From JACRCT01 sp036504155 (lineage in GTDB: Bacteria > Myxococcota > Myxococcia > Myxococcales > UBA5297), in assembly GCA_036504155.1 (NCBI GenBank), contig DASXVQ010000030.1, positions 124,001 through 188,000 of the forward strand: 64,000 nucleotides of DNA. Direction: 5' to 3'. Positions 25,312-34,955 of this stretch are shown piece after piece. The translations under genes and the position numbers were made by a program. The notes under the pieces were generated by a model. That model saw nothing but the letters and a program-made list of their open reading frames with translations, searched no databases and had not been told where the DNA came from. Numbering within the stretch: the stretch's first letter is position 1; every line of letters starts with the position of its first letter.

Positions 25312-26135
25312 GGCTTGGGCGGCTGCGAGGGCTGCGACGGCCGCGACATCCGCCGGTTCGGCGAGGTCAGCGCCGGCCGCTCCTGCACCAGCAGCGAGGC
25401 GATGGCCACCACGAACTTCTCGTCGGAGAGGTGCACGGGCTTCTCGAGGTTGAAGCGCTCGGTCACGTAGTCGCTGAGCGCCTTGAACAGCCCCAGCCGC
25501 GCCTCCATCGACAGCTCCTCGCGCCGCAGCGCCGCCGAGAGCAGCACCTCGCGCTCCTCGACGGTCGCCTTGCGGATGCGGTCCTCGACCTTGCGCTCCT
25601 GCAGCCCCGGCACGATCTCGCTGGGCCGCGCGATGGATGCGGGGATCGCCCGGCGCCGGTCGCGGATGACCACCGTCCCGCCGGCGAGGTCCCCCAGCCT
25701 GCGCGCCTTCTTGGAGATCAGCGCCAGCGCCCCGCCGCCCAGGTACAGGAGCGGCAGGTGATCGACGGCGCGCACCAGGTTGCGCATGGTCGCCTGGTAG
25801 AAGCCGACCCGCACGCCGTTCTCCTGGATGGTCCGCAGCCCGAGGATCCGCTTGCCCAGCGTCTGGCCCGCGTAGCGGTACTCGAGGAACAGGAAGTAAC
25901 CCCAGTTCACGAGGAACCAGATGATGAACACCAGGGCCATGGCCAGGCCCGGCGCCAGGCCCGCTCCCAGGAGGACGATGGTCGAGGCCGCTCCGGCGAC
26001 GGCGGTGGAGATCATCACGTCGATCGTCCACGCCAGGAAGCGGGTCATCACGCCGGCCAGCGGGAACTCGAACTCCACGTACTCCGGCGTGCGCACCACG
26101 TGCACCGACTCCAGCCGGCGGATCACCTCGCCCAT
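25308..26135 (-). CDS. RDD family membrane protein
   Basis: 275 residues. The RDD domain has three membrane segments at about residues 30-52, 60-85 and 120-140. The RDD family signature appears as FLAWTIDVMI (Asp in helix 1) and RYAGQTLGKRILGLR. The C-terminal 110 residues are a charged helical cytoplasmic tail (ERKVEDRIRKATVEEREVL) ending in a Pro/Ser-rich stretch. RDD proteins are of uncertain function, some proposed as ion transporters. It diverges from spoIIM-like 26189 by 53 bases and lies beside MoxR, DUF58 and DUF4129 genes, a recurrent neighbourhood. Confidence 0.87.
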   Translation of the reverse strand: MGEVIRRLESVHVVRTPEYVEFEFPLAGVMTRFLAWTIDVMISTAVAGAASTIVLLGAGLAPGLAMALVFIIWFLVNWGYFLFLEYRYAGQTLGKRILGLRTIQENGVRVGFYQATMRNLVRAVDHLPLLYLGGGALALISKKARRLGDLAGGTVVIRDRRRAIPASIARPSEIVPGLQERKVEDRIRKATVEEREVLLSAALRREELSMEARLGLFKALSDYVTERFNLEKPVHLSDEKFVVAIASLLVQERPALTSPNRRMSRPSQPSQPPKP

Positions 26136-26188
26136 CGCGCCCCTCCTCGGACCGTATGCCCCGCGCGCTTCGAGGCTAAGATGGCCGC

Positions 26189-27202
26189 GTGGATCTCAAC
26201 GAGTTCATCGAACAGGGCCGTCCCCGCTGGCACCGCCTGACCCGGCTCCTCGACCGCATCGAGCGCGAGGGCCTCAAGTCGCTGAACCTGGAGGAGGCGC
26301 GCGAGTTCGGCCGCCTCTACCGCGCGGCCTCGTCCGACCTGCTCTGGGCGCGCGGCCGCTCGGCCTCGGCGGAGCTGGTGGAGTCGCTCAACGACCTCGT
26401 CGCCCGCGGCTACGCCCAGACCTACCCCGGCAAGCGCCCGCGAGCGCGCGACGCGCTCGACTTCTACGCCCGGGGCTTCCCGCAGCTGGTGCGCACCGAG
26501 TGGAAGGCCGTCGTCGCCGCCTACGTCCTCTTCCTCTCGGGGATGCTGTTCGGCTACGCCGCCATGCAGCTGGACCCGGCGTCCGCCGTGTACCTCGTCC
26601 CGCAGGAGCACCAGACGCTCGACCCCGACAAGCGCGTCGCCGAGGAGGCCAAGGACGACCAGGGGGCGAGCGCGAACCAGCAGACCGCCTTCTCGAGCTT
26701 CCTCTTCACCCACAACATCCAGGTCGCGTTCCTGGCCTTCGCGCTCGGGCTGACGCTGGGCATCGGCACGGTCATCCTGCTGTTCGTCAACGGAGTGTTC
26801 CTCGGGGCGCTGGCGGTCGCCTACGAGTCCAAGGGCCACGCGATGTGGTTCTGGGCGTGGATCCTCCCGCATGGAGTCCCGGAGATCAGCGCCATCTGCC
26901 TGGCCGGGGCCGCAGGCCTGCTCCTCGGCCGCGCCCTGGTCGCCCCCGGCTCGCGCACCCGCGCCGACGCCCTGCGCGTCGAGGGCCGGCTGGCGGTGCG
27001 GCTGGTGCTGGGCACCATCCCCATCTTCATCGTGGCCGGCGTCATCGAGGGCACGCTCTCGCAGATCCACGAGCCGCGCCTGCCGTCGATCGTGAAGCTG
27101 ATCTTCGCCGCCGCCATGGCGGTGCTGCTCGCCGTCTACCTGTTGCGCGCGGGCCGCGAGGACCCGGAGGCGCCCCGGCTCACAGAAGCCCACGCCGCTT
27201 GA
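26189..27202 (+). CDS. SpoIIM (stage II sporulation protein M) family membrane protein
   Basis: 337 residues from a GTG. After a cytoplasmic helical region of about 110 residues (RDALDFYARGFPQLVRTEWK), there are about five membrane segments (about 113-130, 178-215, 222-250, 278-300, 307-325). The family block HGVPEISAICLAGAAGLLLG is clear, with the conserved His-Gly-x-Pro-Glu. In Bacillus SpoIIM works with SpoIID/P in engulfment; in non-endosporulating bacteria the family is of unknown role. The 3' end overlaps the convergent DUF58 gene by 23 bases. Confidence 0.86.
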   Translation: MDLNEFIEQGRPRWHRLTRLLDRIEREGLKSLNLEEAREFGRLYRAASSDLLWARGRSASAELVESLNDLVARGYAQTYPGKRPRARDALDFYARGFPQLVRTEWKAVVAAYVLFLSGMLFGYAAMQLDPASAVYLVPQEHQTLDPDKRVAEEAKDDQGASANQQTAFSSFLFTHNIQVAFLAFALGLTLGIGTVILLFVNGVFLGALAVAYESKGHAMWFWAWILPHGVPEISAICLAGAAGLLLGRALVAPGSRTRADALRVEGRLAVRLVLGTIPIFIVAGVIEGTLSQIHEPRLPSIVKLIFAAAMAVLLAVYLLRAGREDPEAPRLTEAHAA

Positions 27203-28615
27203 CCTCCAGGTAGCGGTTCACCGCCGCCAGCGTCAGCTCGCTGGGCGGCGCGTCCACCAGGTGCACTCCGTCGCGCGCGATGACCGACTTGAGGTGCTCG
27301 CGCTCCTCCAGCAGCTCGTGCGCCACCGCCTGCCGGTAGGCGTCGTCGACCTCCGCGGGGCGCGCGCGGACCAGGTCCTCGACGGCCTGGTCCCGCAGGG
27401 TGATGCACACCGGCACGTGGCGGTGCGCCATGCGGTGCAGCGGCGCGACCATCGAGCGCGCCTGCTGCTCGTCGAGCAGGTCGGTGAAGACGGCCACCAG
27501 CGAGCGCTTCCGGGCCCGCTGGGACAGCTCGCGGAACAGCGCGTGGTAGTCCACGAAGGTCAGCGCCGCCTCGGCGCCGTAGAGCGCGTCGACGATGCGC
27601 CGGTACTGGCGCCGCCCCGCCTCGGGCGGCAGGAAGGAGCGCACGCCGTCGGCGAAGACCACCACCCCCACCCGGTCGCCGTTCTTGATGGCCACGAAGG
27701 CCAGGAAGAGCGCGGCGTTGACGGCGTAGTCGAGCTTGGTGAGCGCGTCGACCTTGGCGGCCATGCTCCGGCCGGCGTCCACGCAGAGGATGACGGTCTG
27801 GCTGCGCTCGGTCTCGTGGACGCGGGTGACCGGCCGGCGCCGGCGCGCGGTGGCCTTCCAGTCCACGTCGCGCATCGAGTCGCCCTGGACGTAGTCGCGC
27901 AGGCGGGCGAACTCGCTGCCCGCCCCGTCGCGGCGCAGCCGGCGCAGGCCGAGGTTGGCGAGGTCGCGCGCGGCGGACGCGAGCAGGAGCCGCGAGGCGC
28001 CGCGCATGTCGGGGTAGACGCGCACGTCGAGCGAGGCCGGGTAGGCGCGCTCCACCGAGGCGAGCCCCAGCGGGCCGTGGGCGCGAACGGTGATGTCGCC
28101 GAAGGAGAACTTGCCGCGCTTGGGCGGCGTCGCGAGGTAGGTCTTCTCGGCCTGCCTGAAGCCCTTGAGCCGCAGGTCGTAGGTCTCGCCCTTGCTGGTG
28201 AAGCCGTCGGGCACGTCGTCGCGGACGGTGAGGCTGACGCCGCGCTGCGCCAGGTTGCGGATGCGGACGACCAGGCGGTTCTCGACGCCGACGTGGAGCC
28301 GGCCCTTGGGGTAGCGCCGCACGTCCAGCTTGGCGCCGAGCGCCAGCGAGCGGTCCAGGGCCGCCAGGAGCAGCACCAGGACGTCCCAGAGCACCGCCGC
28401 GCCGTAAAGCTCGGGCGCGGCGAAGCCCAGCACCGCCGGCAGGACGCCCAGGAACGCCAGCAGCACCAGCCGCCGGCTGGGCACGAAGCCGCGGAAGCGC
28501 TGCGCGCGCGGCGGGCGGCCCCTGGCCACCACCGCGTCCTGGCCTGAGCCCGTCGAAGGGGTGGGCGCAGCCACTTGCCCCGGGCCCGCCGGAGCGGGCG
28601 CTGGACGCTGCAGGG

Positions 28616-28619
<4 letters not shown>
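27180..28619 (-). CDS. DUF58 domain protein
   Basis: 479 residues. Two membrane segments lie at about 50-66 and 72-88. The DUF58 core reads GSEFARLRDYVQGDSMRDVDW followed by KATARRR, the family hallmark. A von Willebrand-like fold follows (TVILCVDAGRSMAA, a MIDAS-like DxGxS). The extreme N-terminus (about residues 20-30, TPSTGSGQDAV) is encoded by a dispersed-repeat-like sequence. DUF58 proteins usually pair with MoxR ATPases, thought to be chaperone or metal-insertion systems. The start overlaps the MoxR stop (ATGA). Confidence 0.92.
28536..28562. repeat. Dispersed short repeat in the DUF58 N-terminus
   Basis: On the minus strand this reads accccttcgacgggctcagg and continues ccaggac, a good match to the common CCTTCGACRRGCTCAGG-type repeat. 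It is read as part of the DUF58 protein and encodes a Ser/Thr/Gly stretch. A second, more diverged copy is at 1912-1945. Confidence 0.55.
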
Positions 28620-29640
<1,021 letters not shown>

Positions 29641-29644
<4 letters not shown>

Positions 29645-30915
29645 CGCTTCTCTCCAGTGGGTGTCGCGGGGGCGCCGCGGCGCAGCGCGGCGGGGAGTCG
29701 GAACCAGCTCTTGGCCGAGGCCAGGGCCTTGTGGTCGGCGAGCCGGCGGGCGCCGGCACACATGCGGGCAAACGAGAGCACCTCCTCGTCGCTCGTGCCG
29801 GCAGCGGCCAGGCGCGCCTCGGCGCTGGCCAGCGCCTTGCCGAGATCCGGGCGGCCGCGCCGGTTCAGCCCGCGCACGACCTCGCCGACGGTGGGCCGGG
29901 CGCCCGTGCCCGCGCGGCGCGCCAGCGAGCGGACCAGCCCGTCGAGCAGCACCTTCGCGGCGTGGGCGCGGTGGCCGCCCTGGCGGTAGATGCGGGCCAT
30001 GGCCCACAGGTAGTCGGCCCCGGCGACGCGCTCGTCGTCGGCGGCCGTGCGGGCGCGCCCGAAGCGGCGCTGCGCGGCGACCCAGACCCAGAGCGCGAGC
30101 AGCAGCTGCAGGAGCGCCCAGTGCAGGCCGTGCCGGGCGGCGTAGCCGGAGATCGACCGCTCGCCGGTGAAGCCGTGGTGGTACTCGTCGAACTCGAAGG
30201 GGGCGCCGGCCGAGAGCGCCGAGACCACGCTCGCCCACAGCCGGGCGTTGTCGCCGCGGCCCAGGGCGCGGTTGGAGGCGAGGTCGGGCGCGGAGACGGC
30301 CACCACGCGCCCGTCGCCGAACGGGAAGGCGACGGCCACCGCCCGGCCCTCGGCGTGGGGGTCCAGCAGCAGCGGCAGCATCGGCTTGCCGCCCTCGCGG
30401 GAGAGGTAGCCGGCGACCCTGGCCATCGGCGCCTCGACGCCGCGGGTCAGCGGGCTGGGGGTGGTCACCTCCAGCTGCCGCTCGATCTCCGGGCTGTCGC
30501 ACTCGGCCAGCTTCAGGTCGAAGTGGGCGAGCAGCGGCTTCTCCGAGTGCAGCAACTCCCCGAGGAAGCTGCGCTTCTTGTCCTCAGGGCAGGCGACGAG
30601 GAGCAGGCGGCCGCCGGCGTTGACGAACTTGTCGAGCTTGTCCAGCTCCTCCTGCGAGAGCCGCTCGATGCCCAGCAGGGCCACCGCGCCGGTCTGGGCG
30701 GCATCCAGGTCGGCGAGGTCCATGTGGCGGCGCGAGACCGGCAGGCCCAGCCGTTGGGCGGTGAGGAACAGCGCGCGCGAGCCGTCGGGCGCCGAGCGGT
30801 AGGTGGAGAACGGGTCGGCGAAGGTGCCGCGCCTGCCGGCGTCGCCGAAGAGCCAGACGACGGCCACGCCGAAGAAGAGGACCGCGGCGAAGAGGAGCGG
30901 GAAGCGGTCACGCAT
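29641..30915 (-). CDS. DUF4350 domain membrane protein
   Basis: 424 residues. One N-terminal membrane segment (residues about 5-24, FPLLFAAVLFFGVAVVWLFG) is followed by a DUF4350 domain: FSTYRSAPDGSRALFLTAQR, then FVNAGGRLLLV, with a GATase-like fold. A second membrane segment lies near 268-285 (ALLQLLLALWVWVAA), followed by a helical cytoplasmic tail. DUF4350 proteins are typical members of MoxR-DUF58-DUF4129 loci; function unknown. It overlaps DUF4129 upstream by 8 bases and MoxR downstream by 4. Confidence 0.88.
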
Positions 30916-32740
30916 CGCCCGCCCCCTTCTCCACCAGGGGCCGCGCCAGCTGCCGCGCCACGTCGTAGCCCTGGGCGTCGGCGCCCAGCCGGCCGTACCA
31001 ACCGAAGTCGAAGCGCCGCGTCAGCTCCCGGAAGCCGGGCAGCTCCTCGAGGGCGCCCCGGAAGGCGCGCACGTAGTCCCAGTTGCTGCGCGTCGGGTCG
31101 TAGTCGATCGCCCCGCGCCGGTGCAGCGAGGACAGCACCGAGAGGTAGAGCGCGCGCAGGGCCGCGCGGTACTCGCCCTTCGCCGCGAGCGCGTCGGCGT
31201 CGGACCACCAGCCGCGCGGGGCCTTGGCCAGCGCCGACTCCTGGTCCGCCTTCGCGCCCGCTCCGCCCGCGACTCCGCCCTCCTCCTCGTCCTCGCCCGC
31301 CTCTTCCTTCTGGCGCAGCAGGAACGCCCGGACGATCAGGAACAGGAGCACGCCGATCGCCAGGCCGAGGGCCACGTAGGCGACGACCCGGAAGAGCCCC
31401 ACGGGCAGCCCCGGCAGCTCCATCTCCGGGGTCTTGGGCTTGGGCTTGCCGAACAGCGATTCCCAGAGCCACTTCAGGAAGCGCATGAAGAGGCCGTTGT
31501 CTGCCGCCTCCTCGGCCGCATCCACCTTTTCCGGCGGCGCCTCGAACTCGGGCTGCGCGAGGACCGTCTGCGCGGCGGCGCGGGGATCGGCGGCGGGCTC
31601 GGGCTTCTCCTCCGACGACAGCCCGCGGACCTCGTCGAGCCCCGCCAGCAGCCGCTTGCGCAGCTCGTCGTGGCTCTCGCCGGCTTCGCGGGCCTCGCGC
31701 ATGCGCTCGGTGAAGCGCCGCAGCGCCATCACCTCGGGCCCCTGAAGCCGGCGCGCGGCCTCGAAGCCCTCCTGCGCGTCCTCGTCGTCCTCGAGCCCGG
31801 TGTCGGCCATCAGGTCGGAGAGGTCGCCCTCCACCTGCGGGTCGATGTCCGCCCGGGCCGAGGCGGGCGCGCCGAAGAGGGCGAGCGCGCCGAGGAGGAG
31901 CGCCAGCGCTGCCGCCTTTGGGGCGCCGCCGACGACGGCCGCCCGGCGCTGGGACAGGCGCTCCACCGCGGCCAGGAGATCGAGCCCCTCGCTGCGCACG
32001 CGTGCATCCACCAGCAGCAGCAGCCCCAGGGCGACCTTGATCGGCTCGAGCACGACCGCCGACAGGGCCAGGACGAAGAGGACGTAGACCGGGTTCCGGG
32101 GCGAGGCGAACTGCTCGAAGAAGGTGACGTCCAGGCCCAAGAGCGAGCGCCCCAGGTAGAGCCCCATGGCGATGCCGCTGGCCAGGTTGACGGCCACCAC
32201 GACGAACGCCATCCCGTGCAGCAGGCGCACGACGAAGGTCGGCTCGTTGGCCAGGCGCCGGCGGCAGGCCTTGCCCATGCCCCACGGCCCCGCCTCGGCG
32301 CGGGCGACCAGCGCGGGCCCGGAGTACAGGGACGACCAGAGCACGAGGCCGATGAAGAGCGTCGCGGGCACGAGCACCCACTCGAGCAGCATCGCCAGCC
32401 CGCCCGCGGACATCAGCGAGAGGGCACGGCGGCCGGCCTTGCGCAGCGCCTCCCAGGAAGTGATCGGGTTGCCCTCCAGGCAGGCCTCGCCGGCCAGGGA
32501 CGCCGCGCCGGCGAAGAGGCCGCGCAGCATCAGGCAGAGCGCGAAGAGGGCGGCCCAGGGCAGGTAGCCGCGGCCGGTGAGCGCGCGGTGGGCCAGGGCC
32601 AGGCCGGAGACGGCCGGGAGGACCGCGCCCACCAGCGCCAGCGCGGGCAGCGGCGTGCCGCCGCGGGTGCACAGGTGGACCGCGGCGTCGTACAGCTCGG
32701 CCGGCCCGCGCGGCCGAAGGTCGGGGGCGACGGCGCTCAT
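30908..32740 (-). CDS. Multi-pass membrane protein with DUF4129 domain
   Basis: 610 residues. The N-terminal half has about six membrane segments up to residue 245 and resembles glycerophosphoryl-diester or similar polytopic families only weakly. After an acidic stretch and one further membrane helix (about 434-455, VVAYVALGLAIGVLLFLIV), the C-terminus is a DUF4129 domain: LAAKGEYRAALRALYLSVL, HRRGAIDYDPTRSNWDYVR. DUF4129 is often near MoxR and transglutaminase-like genes. It lies 4 bases after the zinc-finger gene and 8 bases into DUF4350. Confidence 0.85.
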   Translation of the reverse strand: MSAVAPDLRPRGPAELYDAAVHLCTRGGTPLPALALVGAVLPAVSGLALAHRALTGRGYLPWAALFALCLMLRGLFAGAASLAGEACLEGNPITSWEALRKAGRRALSLMSAGGLAMLLEWVLVPATLFIGLVLWSSLYSGPALVARAEAGPWGMGKACRRRLANEPTFVVRLLHGMAFVVVAVNLASGIAMGLYLGRSLLGLDVTFFEQFASPRNPVYVLFVLALSAVVLEPIKVALGLLLLVDARVRSEGLDLLAAVERLSQRRAAVVGGAPKAAALALLLGALALFGAPASARADIDPQVEGDLSDLMADTGLEDDEDAQEGFEAARRLQGPEVMALRRFTERMREAREAGESHDELRKRLLAGLDEVRGLSSEEKPEPAADPRAAAQTVLAQPEFEAPPEKVDAAEEAADNGLFMRFLKWLWESLFGKPKPKTPEMELPGLPVGLFRVVAYVALGLAIGVLLFLIVRAFLLRQKEEAGEDEEEGGVAGGAGAKADQESALAKAPRGWWSDADALAAKGEYRAALRALYLSVLSSLHRRGAIDYDPTRSNWDYVRAFRGALEELPGFRELTRRFDFGWYGRLGADAQGYDVARQLARPLVEKGAGDA

Positions 32741-32744
32741 GCGT

Positions 32745-33017
32745 TCAGGGAGCGAGGCCCTTGGCGGCCCAGGCGAGCCCGCCGAAGAGCAGGCCGAAGA
32801 CCACGAGGAAGGTCAGGAGGTTGCCCAGCCCCAGCTCCGCGCCCAGCGGGCGGGCCTGGGCCTTCTTGCCCAGCTTGGCCAGGCACGCCGCGCAGCGGTT
32901 GATGCCCTCGAACTGCGTCGAGCACTCCGCGCAGACCACCTGCCGGCACTCCACGCACACGCCGATGCCGGCGCGCATGGGGTGGTAGTGGCAGGTGCCG
33001 CTGATGTGGAGCGCCAT
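32745..33017 (-). CDS. B-box-type zinc-finger membrane protein
   Basis: 90 residues from the ATG at 33017 (a GTG three codons earlier is an alternative). Residues 5-50 hold CHYHP, CVECRQVVCAECS and CAACL, a set of Cys/His pairs like a B-box zinc ribbon. One membrane segment near 70-86 (NLLTFLVVFGLLFGGLAWA) follows. Such B-box proteins are common at the head of MoxR/DUF58 operons in Myxococcota and some relatives. Four bases separate it from the DUF4129 gene, so it is the first gene of that operon. Confidence 0.8.
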   Translation of the reverse strand: MALHISGTCHYHPMRAGIGVCVECRQVVCAECSTQFEGINRCAACLAKLGKKAQARPLGAELGLGNLLTFLVVFGLLFGGLAWAAKGLAP

Positions 33018-33071
33018 GGAGGGCACAGACTATCAGTCACAAGGCGCAAGTCCTACGCGCCCGGAGACGAC

Positions 33072-33104
33072 GAAGCCCCTCTCCCGTTGCCGGGGAGGGG
33101 CTTC
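33072..33104 (-). terminator. Hairpin downstream of rho
   Basis: gaagcccctc and its exact complement gaggggcttc form a 10-base stem extended by cccg/cggg past one bulged T, with loop ttgc. It lies between the rho stop (minus) and the zinc-finger start. No long T run follows on either strand, so it may stabilise the rho 3' end rather than terminate by itself. Confidence 0.5.
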
Positions 33105-33149
33105 GATCGAACCTTCAGAGACTCGTTCCGGCGCGGAGGCCGGGAAGGA

Positions 33150-34730
33150 TCAGACGGCGTCCAGGAACTCGTCGTTGCTCTCGTACTCGGCGAGCTTCTT
33201 GACCAGCTTCTCCATGGCGTCCGAGGGCTTCATGGCGAAGAGCATCTGCCGCAGCTTCTTCACCTTCTCGTACTCCTTGGGCGTCATCAGCTTCTCTTCC
33301 TTGCGCGTGCCGGACTGGGGGATGTTGATGGCCGGCCAGATGCGGCGCTCGCCCAGGGTGCGGTCCAGGGTCACCTCCATGTTGCCGGTGCCCTTGAACT
33401 CCTCGAAGATGACCTCGTCCATGCGGCTGCCGGTGTCGATGAGCGCGGTTCCCAGGATGGTCAGCGAGCCCGCCTCCTCGGTCTTGCGCGCGCTGCCGAA
33501 GATGCGCTTGGGGCGCTCCAGCGCGCGGCTGTCGACGCCGCCGGTCAGGGTGCGGCCGGAGCTCTCGACCTCCTTGTTGTAGGCGCGCGCCAGGCGGGTG
33601 ATCGAGTCGAGCAGGATGACGACGTCCTTGCCCTGCTCGACGAGCCGGCGCGCGCGGTCCAGCGTCATCTCCGCCACCTGCAGGTGGTCGCTGGTCGGCC
33701 GGTCGCTGGAGCTGGCCATCACCTCGCCCTTGATGGAGCGGCGCATGTCGGTGACTTCCTCGGGACGCTCGTCCACGAGGAGCACCATCAGGTGGGCCTT
33801 GGGGTGGTTCTCGGTGATCGCCTGGGCGATGCGCTGCAGCATGATCGTCTTGCCGGCCTTCGGCGGGGAGACGATGAGGCCGCGCTGGCCGAAGCCGATG
33901 GGCGCGATGAGGTCGAGCACCCGCGTGACCATGTCGGTCGAGCTGTGCTCGAGCTGGATGCGCCGCTCGGGGTCGACGACGGTCAGGTCCTGGAACTGCG
34001 GGTGCTTGGTCGTCACCTCGGCGGGGTCGCCGTCGACGCTCTCGACCCGCTGCAGCTGCACGCGCGCGCCGCGCTGGTAGCCGGCGCCCTTGATGTACGA
34101 GCCCGGGCGCAGCCGCAGCCGCTGCACCATCGGCCGGGGGATCTCCGGGTCGTCGCCGGCGGCCATCATGTTGCGCTTGAGCTGGCGCAGGAAGCAGATG
34201 TTGCCCTTCACCTCGGTGTCGAGCACGCCCTCGGCGGGGATGAGCTGGGGCTGGGCCTGAGGCTGCCCGCCCGCCTGCGCGATGCCGCCTTCGCCCTGCG
34301 CAGGCTGCTGCGCCGGCGCGTTGGGGTCGAAGGGCGCCCCGGGCATCTGCTGGCCCTGCTGGCCGCCCTGCTGATTCTGGTTCTGCCCCTGCCCCTGCAC
34401 CTGGCCGGGCTGCCCGGGCTGGCCGCCCTTACGACGACGCCGGCGCCGACGCCGACCGCGGCGGCCGCCCTCTTGGCCTGGCTGGCCCTGCTGCGTCCCC
34501 TGCCCGCCCTGACCGCCGCCGCCGCCGCCATGCCCCTGGTTGCCTTGCGGGTAGGGGGGCGCCGCATTGCCGGTGTTGCTCATCGGCATCGGCGGGTCGA
34601 TGGGCCCGCCCGGGGCCGCGCTGGCCGCAGGCGCGCTGGCCTGGGGTGGCGCGCTCGCCACGCTCTGGCGCTCTGGCTGGGGGGTCTGCTCGATGGGCGT
34701 GGTGGGCCCGGCTTCCTGTCCGTTCGTCAT
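33150..34730 (-). CDS. rho: Transcription termination factor Rho with disordered Gly/Gln-rich N-terminus
   Basis: 526 residues from the ATG at 34730, which has AGGA seven bases upstream; an ATG nine codons earlier lacks one. Rho is the hexameric RNA helicase that ends transcription. The RNA-binding domain starts near 160 (GVLDTEVKGNICFLRQL). Walker A SPPKAGKT (near 300), LLVDERPEEVTDM (Walker B region) and the Q-loop KGEVMASSSDRP are intact. Residues 1-150 are an unusual low-complexity extension: Pro/Ala, then Gly/Gln, an Arg run (RRGRRRRRRRRKGG), then a Gln/Asn/Gly stretch. Arg-rich Rho inserts are known in actinobacteria, and a prion-like Rho in Clostridium botulinum. Confidence 0.97.
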   Translation of the reverse strand: MTNGQEAGPTTPIEQTPQPERQSVASAPPQASAPAASAAPGGPIDPPMPMSNTGNAAPPYPQGNQGHGGGGGGQGGQGTQQGQPGQEGGRRGRRRRRRRRKGGQPGQPGQVQGQGQNQNQQGGQQGQQMPGAPFDPNAPAQQPAQGEGGIAQAGGQPQAQPQLIPAEGVLDTEVKGNICFLRQLKRNMMAAGDDPEIPRPMVQRLRLRPGSYIKGAGYQRGARVQLQRVESVDGDPAEVTTKHPQFQDLTVVDPERRIQLEHSSTDMVTRVLDLIAPIGFGQRGLIVSPPKAGKTIMLQRIAQAITENHPKAHLMVLLVDERPEEVTDMRRSIKGEVMASSSDRPTSDHLQVAEMTLDRARRLVEQGKDVVILLDSITRLARAYNKEVESSGRTLTGGVDSRALERPKRIFGSARKTEEAGSLTILGTALIDTGSRMDEVIFEEFKGTGNMEVTLDRTLGERRIWPAINIPQSGTRKEEKLMTPKEYEKVKKLRQMLFAMKPSDAMEKLVKKLAEYESNDEFLDAV

Positions 34731-34955
34731 GTGTCCGTCCTGCCCGCTGCTGTCCATCGGGGCACCGCGCCCAATAGGGACGCGGGTGCGCGCGGCGGGC
34801 TCCGCACGCCGAAAGACGAAGAAAAGATCGTCTTCTCGTACCCTTCAGGTGGCGCCGCCAGCTCGCCCGTCGACGTCGCACAGACCGCCGCCGGACAGCG
34901 CCTTTCGGCAACTCCCCTTCCAAACGTCAACAGGGCCGGGCTGCCCGAGCGCTCT
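34731..34955 (-). promoter_or_regulatory. rho leader region with a short hairpin
   Basis: The 225 bases between rho and the upstream receiver-domain gene contain an exact 7-base inverted repeat, aagacga (34813-34819) and tcgtctt (34828-34834), around agaaaaga, in an A/T-richer stretch. rho is autoregulated in its leader in some bacteria; that such control exists here is inference. No other gene is seen. Confidence 0.35.
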
